Positions 1 through 18,055 are shown, counted from the stretch's first letter. The stretch: DNA of 64,000 nt from Cristatella mucedo (GCA_009760855.2 WPIO01000002.1:10844001-10908000); one strand, 5' to 3'. Numbers and translations: made by a program. Notes: a model not told the origin generated them from the sequence alone.

Positions 1-950
1 CTTAGAAAAGCGTGCAAACAAGACAAGCACAAGGTTTTCCATCGCATTTCAGCAAACTAATGCTCTTTTACTTTAAGCATATTCATGTATACTTAAAAGT
101 TGATCGCGTGCGAAGCTCAAGCTAACTTATTACTTTTTGGCTCTTAGCGAAAGTCGCTCGCGAAGGAGAGGTTCGCCATAGGCAAGCGAGAGGGAGGGCG
201 GAGCTACAGCGGGTCGGCCGAAACGTCGGCCGCCGATCGGCAGCCTGGGGCGTTCGCCGCGGCGCCCGCGTACCAGCATCCGCCAAACGCAAGAGCAGAC
301 GACGAAGCCCGGCGCGTCCCGCGCCATCCACCAAAAAACCGCTCCCCCCTCCCACGCCGCGGGCTCTCGCCCAAATCGCCCTGGTTGGGGCCAGGTTCGC
401 GCGTTAGACTGGCGTACGCACTGAGACGACCCGAGGAAGTGCAGCGGTGGCGTCTCCTCACGACAGACACCAGCGGTCGGCGGCGGCGACTGATAGCGCA
501 GCCATCGGAAAGCTTGCGCGGGCACGCCGACGGACCGCGCCGACGTACAGAACGCGAATGAATGGGCTCGCGCAAAGCCGAGGCGTCGTCGCGGCCTACC
601 CTAACCAGACAGCAGTCAGCACGGTGACGGCCGCTAAAGGTTTTCCTGCGGCGACTACGGCGGCCGAAACCTCGGCGGCGGGCGACGGCTGACTCACGGG
701 TCTTTCGAGTAAGCGCAGTCGCCTAGCCCGTGGCCCTGTGCAGCGTGACGATTGAGTCAAAGCGGCCTAGGTAGCCACAGCGGCCATAGGGCGCCGCGAT
801 TTCTTTGCCGCTTCGTTCTATTCTCGTCCGAAACAGCTCTTGGATTACGCCTGTAGGATTACATGGGCGGAGCCTCCCCCCTCGCGGCTGCATCCGAAAG
901 AGACACGCGTACGCGTGCGTAGGCCACGCGCGAACCTCCCTCCACACGCA
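1..950. other. Intergenic, GC-rich from about 170 to 720
   Basis: AT-rich for the first 120 bases, then a CpG-rich block with several overlapping open frames on both strands. None shows a recognisable domain, and overlapping frames are expected in CpG-rich DNA. It could be a CpG-island promoter, but I see no exon leading out of it. Confidence 0.4.
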
Positions 951-952
951 CG

Positions 953-1065
953 TACGATCCCACATACGCAAGCGCAAGCACACTCTCTGAGACGCGCGCG
1001 AGCACACACACACACACGCGCACGCGCGCACGCACACACACACACGCACGCGTGCGCACGCACCC
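953..1065. repeat. CA/CG alternating purine-pyrimidine tract
   Basis: Irregular mix of (CA)n and (CG)n dinucleotides, including ACGCGCGCACG-type stretches, directly before a LINE 3' tail. The alternation of purine and pyrimidine is of the kind that can adopt Z-DNA. Confidence 0.8.
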
Positions 1066-1099
1066 GAGCGGTCGAGCTTTCTCTCACTCTCTCACCCAG

Positions 1100-1171
1100 C
1101 TTATGCAAAGTGCTTAGACAGAGATTGAGTTCTCTGACGGCGCTAAATCAAATGTATTATTATTATTATTA
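1100..1171 (+). mobile_element. LINE 3' tail fragment
   Basis: Matches the 3' end of the local LINE family: a TGCTTAGACAGAGATTGAG segment, then TCTCTGACGGCGCTAAATCA and an (ATT)n tail. It carries no coding part, so it is a heavily 5'-truncated copy, as is usual for target-primed insertion. Confidence 0.75.
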
Positions 1172-1600
1172 CTCTCTCTCTCAATCGTATGCCGGAAGCT
1201 CACAGGACTACACCTACAGCAAAATGCTCAGCTTCGAGTGGAGCGCGGTCGTGAGACAGCTTAAGTCAAACTCAGCCGCGATGTCAGCCTCAGCAGCAGT
1301 GGCTGCGGAACGACGCTAACGCTTCGTTTATAGTCTCCGAGCTCAACCTTCCGATTCGTTGCGGAAGATGCAACCGCCATCTGAGATGAAGCGCAACGGG
1401 ACTTTAGGACGAGATGCACACATCGATGAAATGATGTCTCTGGACTTCTAGTTGTGCCTTATTTCAAGCCTTGAGTTCACCTCCCATACGGCAAGTCCGT
1501 GGTGGCCACAACTACAATGAAGATAATGTAATATTTTACTGTACAGCAGGTTGAGAATGAGTACCGTGATTAAGCAAATTTTATAACTATTATATTGTAA
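1172..1600. other. Intergenic, nothing recognised
   Basis: No repeat, RNA gene or credible exon seen, apart from a short CT run just after the LINE tail. Confidence 0.4.
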
Positions 1601-1768
1601 TCGGCTGATTTAATAGCCTTATTTGTATAGTGGCAGAAAAGTGTTAACGGCTACCACCGCCGCTTGCAGTTGGCAATAATGGATTGCCCATTTCAGGATT
1701 CCATCCAGGTTGAACCCACGATCTCGGTAGTGAAGAGCAACCGTCTTACCTCCTTGGCTACCGCGGCC
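1601..1768 (-). mobile_element. tRNA-derived SINE, family B
   Basis: Diverged minus-strand copy of the second SINE family. Reading plus, it shows the reversed tail (GATTTAATAGCCT), a GGCTACCACCGCCGCTTGCAG body, a degraded B box (TTGAACCCACGATCTC) and the reversed A-box end (CTTACCTCCTTGG). Divergence from the better copies at 22.5 and 59.4 kb suggests it is old. Confidence 0.65.
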
Positions 1769-2210
1769 ATACATTGCAGCACGACACTATCGTGTTATGG
1801 CAAGCTGCTGATCCGAATAGAGGCATTCCGACTTCCATTGAGCAATCATCTCCATCTTTGTGTAATCTTCAGCACGACAGCCTCTATGGGCATCATGTCT
1901 TCACGAACGCGTTGCACTTGCAGAGCTTTCTCGTATCTCACTTTGGTCACTCTTTTGCCCACTGTTATGGTTAAGGGGGTTAGTCAAGAAAATACTCATA
2001 CTTGAGTCCGACAATCGAGTATTTTTTAAGGTACCTTTCAAAAGATAAACATAGTAAAAATAAGATCAGAAGTGTTGACGACTTTCATATAAAAATGACT
2101 ATGCTAACTGTTCTATTCTTTGGGTGAAATAAATCTAGGCAATGCACTTTCAAATTATACACAATACACAAGTAATAACTCTTTAATGAGAGGGCCTAGC
2201 AGTACCTCCG
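1769..2210. other. Intergenic, nothing recognised
   Basis: AT-leaning sequence. An open frame covers part of it but begins inside the SINE and has no family resemblance. Confidence 0.4.
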
Positions 2211-2215
2211 AGCTC

Positions 2216-2396
<181 letters not shown>

Positions 2397-2452
2397 TCAT
2401 AGAGCGGCCGGCATGCTATACCATGCCGGCATGTGCAATCAGGCGCTTATAG

Positions 2453-3080
2453 CTGGTGCAAAACTCTGCAGCTAGGCTTATCTGTGAGCATAGCTGTTGC
2501 CACATCACACCGATTCTCGCCGACCCGCACTAGCTACCAGTCAAGCAACTCAACGACTTCTAGGTTTTTTCATTCACTTTAGGTCCCTTAATTCTTTGGC
2601 TCCAGCTTACCTATCGAATCTGCTACCCCACCAGGCAACGCACCGCACCGCTCACTTTTCGGAATCTAATTGTTTACCTATACCTCGTACAAACCTCAAA
2701 TCCTTTGGAGACCGTGCCTTTAGTTTGAATGCTCCCAAAGCCAGGAACTCACTCCCGACCAGCGTCACAACATCTCATGACTTGTCGACATTTAAAAAGA
2801 AATTTAAAACGCATCTATTAATCACTGCATTTAGTGAGTCCCCGTGATTCACCCTTTATATGCTTATGCGTGCTGACTGTGCATGCTGCCGCGAACCATA
2901 CTTGCATGCTGACCATGTGCATGTCACCCATACCCATGTTATTCTTGTTGTTTATTGAGCACGTTACCACTAACTAGCCGATCGTGCTTCCTTCGCAGCA
3001 AATGTAAAGAGCCTAGAAAGAGATTGAGTTGTCTGAGGGCGCTGTATCAAATGTATTATTTTCATTATTATTATGTCTAT
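2453..3080 (+). mobile_element. 5'-truncated LINE copy with pol C-terminus
   Basis: A non-LTR retrotransposon fragment on the plus strand. The translated part has the landmarks that close the ORF of CR1/L2-like elements: [30 protein letters not shown], then NSLP and TFKKKFKTHLL. Noncoding sequence follows (around 2847-2985), then the family tail (GCCTAGAAAGAGATTGAG, GGGCGCTGTATCAAATG) and (ATT)n. The upstream part, LVQNSAARL-like around 2455, is frameshifted. Family assignment is from memory of the motif order. The copy is dead. Confidence 0.85.
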
Positions 3081-3245
3081 GATAATCTGGGTGCTTCAGT
3101 GCGTCGGGGCCAAGTTACTGCAGAATGGCAGCTGTAACCGATGGGTGGACTGCATCCTGGTTGACCCGTTCGGGTAACGCCCTAAGGCTTCGAGAGCCAC
3201 CGCATGTCGTATGGTGGCCTGCTCTACAACACAAAATAAAAAAAA

Positions 3246-3412
3246 AATTGCTGATTTAAAAACCTCTTTTTTATAGCTACAGAAGAGCCTTAAGGCTATC
3301 CCCACCACTTGCAGCGGCAATAGAGGATCGCTCACAACAGGATTCGAATCCATGACCTCGGGACCGAGGTCATGAAGAGCGACCACCTTACCCAGTGAGC
3401 CGTCGCAAACCG
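3246..3412 (-). mobile_element. tRNA-derived SINE, family B
   Basis: Minus-strand copy. On plus: tail (GCTGATTTAAAAACCTC), CCACCACTTGCAGCGGC body, B box in GGATTCGAATCC, a palindromic CATGACCTCGG/CCGAGGTCATG hairpin beside it, and the reversed A-box region CTTACCCAGTGAGCCGTCG. Close to a LINE copy in opposite orientation. Confidence 0.8.
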
Positions 3413-3450
3413 TGTATAACCCGGATGTAAAGCAGAAGAAGCATATATAA

Positions 3451-4170
3451 AAATAATAATAATAATAATAATTCACTTAATAAAGCGCCCTCAGAGAACT
3501 TAATCTCTCTCTAGGCGCTTTACATTTGCTGTAAAGTGAAATGCAATTGAATGGTAAGTAAAATTATGCTTGAAAAACAAACGAAATGAATAATATGGTT
3601 AGGAGTGACATGCACAGGGTCAGCATGCAAATGTGGTTAGTGGCAGCATGCACAGTGTCAGCACGCATAAGCACATCAAGGACGAATCACAGGGACCCAC
3701 TAAATGCTGTCCTAAATAGGTGTGTTTTTAGGTTCCTTTTAAATGTGGTCAGGTCAGGGGATGTTCTGACGCATGTCGGGAGGGAGTTCCAGGCTTTGGG
3801 AGCATATGAACTAAATGCACGGTCTCCAAATGATTTAAGGTTTGTATGAGGTATTTGTAGACTGTTGGATTCCGAAAAGCGGGTGGTACGATGCTTGGCC
3901 TGATGGGGTAGTATATCTGACTGATAGGCTGGAGCCATAGAATGAAGGGACCTAAAAGTGAGCGACCAAACCTTGAAGTTAATCCGTTGCTTGACTGGTA
4001 GCCAGTGCAGGTCGGCGAGAAGTGGAGTAATGTGGCAACTGTGACGCTCACGGCAGACAAGTCTAGCTACCGAGTTTTGCACCAGCTGCAATCGCCGGAT
4101 CGCACATGCTGGTAGGCCAGTAAGCAGTGAGTTGCAGAAGTCGAGACGGGATGACAAATGACACATTTAC
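3451..4170 (-). mobile_element. LINE copy, pol C-terminal part
   Basis: Minus-strand member of the local LINE family. It ends at a (TAA)n tract (3451-3472) and its tail is the full stem-loop (AAAGCGCC... reversed). A frame on minus from 4166 to 3687 reads [84 protein letters not shown] and a LKTHLF end. That is the typical pol C-terminus of CR1/L2-like elements, about 159 residues without a stop. The RT domain is missing, so this is a truncated, non-autonomous copy. Confidence 0.88.
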
Positions 4171-4299
4171 CGATCTCGGCACCATATCTAGCTTGTATCC
4201 CAACTTGTTGAATCATTGTAGATCGAGATGCATGCGTAAAGCTTGTTGAAGTGCATGCTTTGGAATTTAAAAAGTTTTATTTTCAGTGTAGCTTCGTAC

Positions 4300-4605
4300 T
4301 TTGCAATTTCATAGCTCGGCCACACTTCATGTGTCAGAGCGAAATTTAAATTTTGAATTCCGCTTTGGTTGTACATCACGACACTAGATTATGTCAGATT
4401 TCGGTCCGGTAGGTTTTTCTATACATGTTCTTGGTTGCAGAAAAGAAAATAGAGATCACGGACGTTCGACGACATGAATAGCAAGACCTATCCAACCGAA
4501 ATGAGAGAAATAATCTAGCGTCCTGACGTACAAGCTGAGCTGAACTAGAAATTCAAATTTCGCTCCGATACATCAAGTATTAGCCGAGTTATGGCCTTAC
4601 CGCCG
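4300..4605. repeat. Imperfect inverted repeat (fold-back element)
   Basis: The left arm, about 4300-4430, read as its reverse complement, matches the right arm, about 4465-4600. Shared blocks include ACCGAAAT, ATAATCTAG, ATTCAAATTTCGCTC-like and GCCGAG(C/T)TATG. The centre is about 40 bases. A third diverged copy of the same unit lies at 51957-52165. A fold-back MITE or the terminal repeats of a deleted transposon would explain it; I did not identify a target duplication. Confidence 0.65.
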
Positions 4606-5300
4606 ACGACTCCGGCGTCGAAGGAGGTTGCGAGTTCGCGGCGACGGCACGACACGGTGACTTTCCTCAGCTAGCGCTGCTACGACGGCGGCGGCGTTTG
4701 AGTAGCAGTCGTATGCATCCTGATGACCGCTTGCTTATTCTCGCCGCCGCGCTACTTAGCCGCTCCGAGGCGTTCGACTGGCTTGCTCTTCGCCCTTTGG
4801 CTCTTCGCACCGCCGCCACGCGGGCGGGGTATTGCTGCGCCGCGCCCGCCGTCGACGGCGCTCGCGCCGCTGAAGGAAACCTCGCGCGCGCGGCGTCCTT
4901 TCGTCAGCACCTTGGCATATTTAGCTCGTGCAACGGGGTTTTTGGCACTTCCCGCGAGATTTTCACCGGTTTCCATGGCATCTTGAAGTAGCGGCTTTTC
5001 GCAAGTGCACGCTCATCTATCCTGCGGCGCTCATCTATCCTGCGGCGGCGGGCTTAGCTGAGCAAGCGCCGATGCACCACTGCAGGTCCATATTTAGCTT
5101 CCAAAGCATTCAGCATGAGCTGCTGCCAGGCTCTCTGTCCATGTACATGAAATACCCAATTCCGAGGTTTCCTTACGGACCTTGTTGTTTGCCAGGATCG
5201 TTCTAGAATGTAAATACAGTTGCACGCGCACTGACACACGAGCGCGAAAAGAACAATTCACGAGGACCCAGCGCGCATGCACCTGTTCGGAACAGGCGCG
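4606..5300. other. GC-rich intergenic block, about 4606-5080
   Basis: CpG-rich sequence with overlapping open frames on both strands and no recognisable protein motif. A short direct repeat, CTCATCTATCCTGCGGCG, occurs twice around 5020-5050. It may be a CpG island without a visible partner exon. Confidence 0.4.
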
Positions 5301-5302
5301 CC

Positions 5303-5665
5303 TTGAGATTTTTCCAAGTGTCATCAAGTCAGGGTATGTCGTGGCATAATTCGAAATTGAGTTCCAGGCTCTAGGGATATACGAACTAAAGGCACGGTCG
5401 CCGAAGGATTTAAGTTAATCAGAGGAACAGCTAGACGCCTTGAGTCAGAAGAACGGGTAGCAAGATGGCTGATTGGAAAGTAGTCCAGATCGGTTGGCCT
5501 GGGCGAGAGAATGAGGAGACCCGCTAGTGAGTGACACAACCTTTAAGTCCATAGGGAGCCATTGCAGGCAAGTGAGAAGTGGTGTAATGTGGTAGTTGCG
5601 ACGTTGGCGACGGACGAGCGTGACTGCACAGCTTTGCGCCGACTGTAAGCGTCTTATTGCGCAGG
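5303..5665 (-). mobile_element. Diverged LINE copy, pol C-terminal part
   Basis: Strongly diverged minus-strand LINE relic. It lines up with the copies at 3.7 and 26.6 kb: GAGTTCCAGGCTCTAGGGA, GCACGGTCGCCGAAGGATTT, GTGGTGTAATGTGGTAG and the GCGTCTTATTGCGCAGGCCGG end. Frames are broken and the 3' tail is missing, so it is older than its relatives. Confidence 0.7.
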
Positions 5666-6670
5666 CCGGAAGACGTGCTAGCGGTGCGAGTCGCGCTTCC
5701 CGCCGTGCGGCAACTCGGCCGCCTTTCGGCGTTCGTTGGCGGTCAGTCAGAGCGGACCTTTCTCGAATCCTTTTGGTGACCGACGTGCGATCGAAAGCTC
5801 TGCGTCATTTTGGTCACGGGAAGCCGCCTCCCGGAGCGCCCGCCAGCCGACGGAAGATCAGTCTGCAGAAGCGGCGATGGAAATCTTACTCGGACGCGGC
5901 CACGTTCCGCCCCGGTCGCTACCGCGACCTCGGAAGTGCCTAGCGACCGCTGCCGAGCCCTTTTTTTCGCCGGTCAACGCGTCGTTACACAGCTACAACG
6001 CCCTACGAACTCGATACCGCGTCGCGTGAGAGCGCGGAGTGGCGCCGTCGTTTTTCGTTAGGGAAGCGAATGAAGTAGCGCTGCCTGGCGGCTCATCGTC
6101 CGCAGACGGCGAGACGAGGATGCAATGGCGCTCTCTTTAGAACGTTCGCCTTTAGAACTCGCGAGTGACCCCTGGGCCGCTGCCTTTCTTTGGCTGCCTT
6201 TCTTTTTTGTTGGCGCGATGAATATTCCGACGCACTCCGCATTGAGTCCCTGAAAGAGCGACTTCGAGGTATCAGGCGCCGATTGTGCAGCTAGCCGCCT
6301 CCGCCGAGTGATTTTGCGGAGGATGCCGCTGGCGGGCGAGCGGTCGATAAGGAGATCTCTCGGCGGGCATAGCCCGAAGCGTTGTGGGTATCGAGAGACA
6401 GGTGAATAAGCAGCCTCGAAGCACCGGGGTTATCGGGGTGGTGGGGAAGGACCGACTAACCAGTTCCGGTGGCACTCGGTTCCGCTGGAAGCACATAGGG
6501 GGTCAAACCCGTCCGAAGGGCTGCCACCGTCAGCCACGTGCTCACGAAAGGGCAGGGCACTTACGTTCACCAAAACCCGGTCTGTGGCCCACAGTTAGCC
6601 GAGACAGCTGATGTGGGCCAATTTGGCCCCCCCCTTGTTAGCCTAGGGGATCGAGAGCCCAGGTAGTCTT
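5666..6670. other. GC-rich intergenic block
   Basis: CpG-rich from the end of the LINE relic to about 6.6 kb. Several frames of 70-115 codons overlap on both strands, none with a recognisable domain. I see no splice-flanked exon. Confidence 0.4.
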
Positions 6671-6800
6671 TTATAATAATAATAATAATAATAATATTGC
6701 ACTTGATAAAGCGCCCTCAGAACTTAATCTCTTTCTAGGCGCTTTACATTTGCTGCAAAGTGATACGCAATAGAATAGTAAGTAAAATGCCAGCTGCAGA
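6671..6800 (-). mobile_element. LINE 3' tail fragment
   Basis: (TAA)n at 6673-6694 followed by ACTTGATAAAGCGCCCTCAG and CTTTCTAGGCGCTTTACATT. This is the family tail in minus orientation, with a short deletion in the inner stem. No coding part remains. Confidence 0.85.
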
Positions 6801-8214
6801 AAGGATTACAGTCGACAAGTCTCATCACGGCTATATAAGTAAGGCTGTACAATCAGACTACCGTTATTCTACGTTCAGCCTTCAGCTGCTGATCGAGGAC
6901 CTTAAGAACATCTTTGTATTCGTGCTTCACATGGACGGCCATAGCTCGAATCGTCGGCCATAGTGGCTCCGGTGTACAACTACAAAATGCCGCCCGACCT
7001 TCACCCCAGGCAGCCAAACCGCGTTGGCCGAACGGCTTCAGTGTGGCCTTGAAGGGATATGTTTGTGTACGATCGGCGATGAGGCGCTGCACGGCCGACA
7101 CAGGTCCTGCACGGCAGACATAGGTCCGGTGCCATAGACCAGACCGGTACGACGGTGTGACAGTGGTCGGTCTGCCAAAACGTGGTAGCAAGACCCGAAT
7201 GTTTTCGCAGCACAGCCTAAACATGGAAGTGGGCTGGGATCCGACAGGGAAAGAAATACAATACGATAGAGCTTTATTTTTTCTATGATCGCTGTATAAC
7301 AATTATATTCAGATAGATAGAAATGTGCACAGGCTGCAGCATATCTTTTTCTTTACCAATGCTTGAAAAGCTGACTAGCATACGGCAGTGGAATGGTGAA
7401 ACGCGGCAGCTGTATACCTCGGCAACGATCGTGCCCACAGCTGAGGCTGGAACTTTTGCTCTTGCGAAAGCTCGGGCACATCTTTCAAAGAAGGAACGAT
7501 GTGCAAGCTTCGACAGGTCGCAGACGACGTGGACGCAGCGGACGCCGAGCCGCAGCAGTGGCGCAGACGGTGCATCTGTCGCCACGAAATAGGAATGAGA
7601 CTCGACGAAGCAGCAGCACATGCCGGTTGCTTCAGGGCGAATCCTCAAATAAATACTTCCACAAACGGCGACGCTCAGTCGTAGCACTCTGCACTAACGT
7701 TCACAGCCAGCAGGTACACCGGCGTTCACCGGGACGAATGTGCATACACCGATTCGGTAGCCTTCGGAGGAGATGAAAGCCAGCTGGCTGGCTACCGTGA
7801 GGCCATGAGATGATGCACATGTGCCGGACCGAGCTTTCTCAGCCGGCTTGCAAATAATCTGCTGAGCAGACAAGCAAGCGGCCAGCTCACCGTCGAGCTG
7901 GCAGGACGCAGCCGAACCGGACCAAAGCGGGCCAGCTCAGCAGGGACGCAGCGAGATCGGCAGCCGTCGGCAGGCCCGGCACCGAAGGGAGCTGCAATGC
8001 TCCAATGCTGCCGATCGATACCTGAAACCGCGAATCTCTGGCTCCATTTCGCTCGTGGCTGCTCCTTCCCATCACGTGGCTGCTGCATCATCAGCGTCGA
8101 GCATCTGCGGAACGGAGCCAGTGCGGCACGGCGTTGGTGCCATCGTCCGGGCGACTTGGCCGTCGTCGAATCGTCCGGGTGTTGGGGCGGTGCCGGCAGG
8201 CGGCCCGTTGCTGC
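6801..8214. other. Downstream flank / likely 3' UTR of FPGT
   Basis: No independent gene seen. The part from 8214 down to about 7273 is probably the FPGT 3' untranslated region, because the first minus-strand AATAAA I find is at 7278-7273. A minus frame near 6853-7302 ends with a Lys/Glu-rich segment (HEYKDVLKVLDQQLKAE) that looks protein-like but has no supported exon boundaries. Confidence 0.4.
7273..7278 (-). terminator. Candidate poly(A) signal for FPGT
   Basis: TTTATT on plus, AATAAA on minus, about 0.94 kb after the FPGT stop codon. It is the first canonical hexamer I noticed downstream. Transcript 3' ends would decide. Confidence 0.4.
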
Positions 8215-14401
<6,187 letters not shown>

Positions 14402-14434
14402 GTTAGCAATGCAACAAATGAGCGGGTGACTGCC

Positions 14435-14442
14435 TATATATA
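14435..14442 (-). promoter_or_regulatory. TATA-like element of FPGT
   Basis: TATATATA sits about 34-41 bases before the first ATG. If it sets the start site, transcription begins roughly at 14410 and leaves a 5' UTR of under 10 bases, or favours the second ATG (codon 13, at 14365). Confidence 0.4.
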
Positions 14443-15225
14443 CACGATCGATTACGGGGTGCGCATCATCGAATTGTGTGATTCGCCAGCGCCGGCGACC
14501 AATATTTAAGGACTTCCTGATCGATGTCGGCAGCCGTTTTAAGCAAAATCCCCGAAAGATGCCGACGCTTTAGTGGATGTCCCCCATCATTCTACTGACC
14601 ATTACCGTACATATTACAAAATTTTGCGAATAGCGACAATGACGTCATCGCGCCGGTTAACGGCAGGAACCTGCATCAGGCTGTGGCGGCGGCAATGTCA
14701 TGAATTCGAATTCGCTTAAGGGTGCTCGCCGCAAAAACGACACACTTGGCAAGGGTGCTCGCCGAAAAAGCGACAAACTCGGCAGTGCGTCCGGTGTAGG
14801 ATTCCTCAGTGACGGTAGCAAAGTATTTGACGCAATTATTGAGAAGGTACCTATATCCGCCAGGCAACCGTGAGCACTTGGCCTAGCTGCTTGCTGTGTG
14901 TGTATGCATTTGTTGACCTGCCACGCCCGCCAGAGTCGTGTGCACGTGTTACGGCACTCTGCACGTTTGCAATGACGTGTAATAATGAAGTCAAGCGAAC
15001 AGTTTGCGAAGCCGCTAATTTCGTACACTGCCAGGTTTGAGCATTGTGCATCTCGCTGTTTATTGTCGCCGACGAGCAGTGTAGCCGGGAGTGGCCCAAC
15101 TTTGAAGATTCGAACCGGCTCAATGCGGGCGGCGTGCTAAAAGTGCGCGCAAGCTCAATGCTATTGTCCTATTTCGTCTGCATTGCCGATATGGAATCGC
15201 TATTACAGAAGTGACCAAGGCGTCA

Positions 15226-15250
15226 GCAGGTTCGCTCCTTGCGAACCTGC
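15226..15250. repeat. Perfect hairpin, 10-bp stem
   Basis: GCAGGTTCGC, loop TCCTT, GCGAACCTGC. Confidence 0.85.
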
Positions 15251-16198
15251 TTTGCTTTCACTTACTGCTCAAGCTGTAATTAAAGGTGCTTCTCCTTCAA
15301 ATACATGTGGGCTTGGCCTGCACGGTCATCAAGCCTTCAGCTAGAACCATACGTGTCTTAGTTAGGCAGGAAATACATTGAGAGGTGCGACTCGTGTGGC
15401 CGCGTCTCTCAGTCACAGCAGCTCAGCCGCTTCCCGAGAAGAGAAGCTTTTCTTTGCGTGTTTTTGAGGAGGAGGCAGCGGCTGCAGTGGTGGAGAGTGA
15501 TGGAGGATAGTAGGGAGGAGGAAGGAAGTGCGAAGTCAGGATCGCCGAGGAAGTTTTTCTGGACCCAAGGCAGCAGCACTTAGTTTTAGGTATGGAGCTT
15601 GGGTGTAGCTAGCACAACACTGTATGTAGATGCCCGTGCCCCGAAAAGTAAGCATAAAGCCCATAGTGTCAGTTGCTATCGCATTTCTGTAATTCTGTAG
15701 TCTTTGATGAGCCTCTACGTTTTCGATATGCAAACTGCAATGGACATGCCTGCGGCTGCATGTGTAAAGCAGGACTGCGGGTCGCCATAGGAGGAGCAGT
15801 GAAGTGCGAGTGAAGGGCTGCGTTGTCTGGAAGCCCGTCGAGCCGAGATTCAGAAAAGTCTAGAAGGGGCCGATTCAGCTTGGCCCCTGGGGGGAGGGGC
15901 CAAGCTGCTTGGGAGGGGAAGGGATGGCAGCCTGAGAGGGAGAGTGGTGTGGTCCTGCTCGGTCAGGGCATTCTCAGGAACTGGGCAAGGCTCCCTGCAC
16001 TCATAGAGTGACACTAGATCATACAGCCAACCATCCCTCGTTGTGGCTCACTTTCGATCGAGTCAGCCGCAGGCTGAAGTTCATGGCGTGATGATATTTG
16101 CTTGTTGCATTGAGTGGCCAGAAGCATTTCAAGAGTGGACTCTTATTATGACAGCTAGCAAGCTCAGCTGGCTAGGCAGTCTTATTCATGTTATGCTG

Positions 16199-16235
16199 TT
16201 CGGCCCACCATCTGCAGAGCTGATGGTGGGCCGAA
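16199..16235. repeat. Perfect hairpin, 14-bp stem
   Basis: TTCGGCCCACCATC, loop TGCAGAGCT, GATGGTGGGCCGAA. Not part of any repeat family I saw elsewhere in the window. Confidence 0.9.
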
Positions 16236-16790
16236 TCGGAGTAGAATTGTGGAGAGGTACGACTCGTTGAAGCCAGGCGCAGCATACATGTTACCCCTGT
16301 TGACGAAAGCAGCAGCTGCTGCTTCGGTATTTACTCGAAACAATGGCTTGGCCTTGCCAGCCGACATGATCGGTTGACTCAGGGGGAGGGGCAGTCGGGG
16401 TTATACCCTGGTCGTCCCGTGGTTGCACTGCCACGAACTTGGTCGTGAACGTGGTCGTCCTACTGCAGCCAGTGGCACGACGGCTTGGGCGGGCAAGGTG
16501 GAGGTGCGCAGGCATGGGGGGAGGATGGGGCGCAGAGGCGCTGCCTCGGACTCGGCAAGGCGTCTGTGCTTTGTGACCGTAGGTTGGTGGTAGTAGGTTC
16601 GAGTCGAGCAGCAGACAACCTTTATTGCCTGCTGAAAGGGGGCGGCTGATGGCCTCCCAGGCTGTTCTACTGCTTCGGTAAATGATGCTGTTGAATCAGC
16701 TAGCCTTCAATTTAGTTGCACTTTGCTGAAGGTGCCGGGATCCCACTGTTTTTGCTCCAGCTCCTGGGCCTGAAGCCATCCCTCTCCTAC

Positions 16791-16807
16791 GGGGGGGGGG
16801 GGGGGGG
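16791..16807. repeat. G17 homopolymer
   Basis: Uninterrupted run of 17 G, followed by AGGGAGGG. G-quadruplex prone and likely length-variable. Confidence 0.95.
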
Positions 16808-17894
16808 AGGGAGGGCCTGCGGTTGGCTGCCACCTCTCCTCCGGTCGGGCACTGCCACGGGCGTGTCTGGGCAGGCCTTGTTTTGCCATTCGGTCTCGGC
16901 AGCCTGCAGGTCCAGGCAACTGCTTGCAGCTCCCCCTCGGGCACGTGCCCGGTGACTTCCCCGACTAGTTAGTCTGCTCAGGGCTGCTCCCATGCGCACT
17001 CGCTGCCCATTGGCCTGGCTGAATTCTGAGGTATTCGCCTTGCTGAGTTTCAAGCCGCAGCCGCCAGGCTGCCGCTCTCTTTTAATAAGAGAAGCTCAGC
17101 TGTTTGGTTTCTGTTGCATTCTCGATGCACTGGAATCCTTCCCGTGCCCTTGTCAGCCGCTGACGCCTGCTGTGCGTGGGAATCCTCGCCCGCTATCACG
17201 TTTCCATCATGCTGCTGATGCTCCCAATTGTCCATCTTGAGTTGTGTTCTCTGTGATCAGTATTGCCTATGCAAAACCTAGGAGATCAATCGGGCATGGG
17301 GGAAGGGGGCAATGGCCGCAACCATGGAGCTCGTGTGTGGTGTTGTGGGCGTGTCGATGCACGATTGAGGCTCTCGATTGCCACGGTTTGTAGTTTTGAG
17401 TGTTTCGACTTGTTCGTGGCGGTTTGCTACGTAGCTGTCCATACCTACTCAAGAGCCTCGGCTAAAAGACGATGACATGAAGTTGATGGCCTTAACCTGG
17501 CGCTGTCTCTCGTGCATGTGCAGCAGCGTTCCAGCCTCGTTTTTCAATCTGAGCACTGCTATGTAATCTGCCGGGAAGGCAAAGGAATCTTACCTGCTTC
17601 CTTGGTTGAGCTCTGTCCCACCACACACGCCTACTGACAGCTGAATCAATGAATGACATGCAGTCTTGTCATACGTGGTTCATGCTGTACACATGGAAGG
17701 AGACTGCTTTCGGCTTGTCTTGGTCAAGGTTTCTATACTGGCAGTTTGTTTTTAGCTTTTAGATTTTAGTATGAATAGGATGGTAAGTAGCAACTTAGCA
17801 ACTTAACAGCAAGACGAGGTTTTGTGCAAGAAAGCGGCCACCTTCGGGCACGGCACGTTCAGGGAAGTCGGAACCTCGTACCAAAACCTGTGGA

Positions 17895-18020
17895 TACAAT
17901 AATAATAATAATTATGTCATTTATGGCAATAATAATAATTATGATCTCATGTGTGACAAATTGTAACCATTTTGATCTCATTTATGGTAACTATAATAAT
18001 TATGGTCACATTTATGTAGC
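17895..18020. repeat. AT-rich tandem repeat beside a LINE tail
   Basis: Roughly three imperfect units built from AATAATAATTATG and TCATTTATGG blocks. It directly precedes the (TAA)n of the next LINE copy and may derive from its tail by slippage. Confidence 0.6.
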
Positions 18021-18055
18021 ACCTTGAGAGAACTGGAGCTCAGTCTAGATATACA

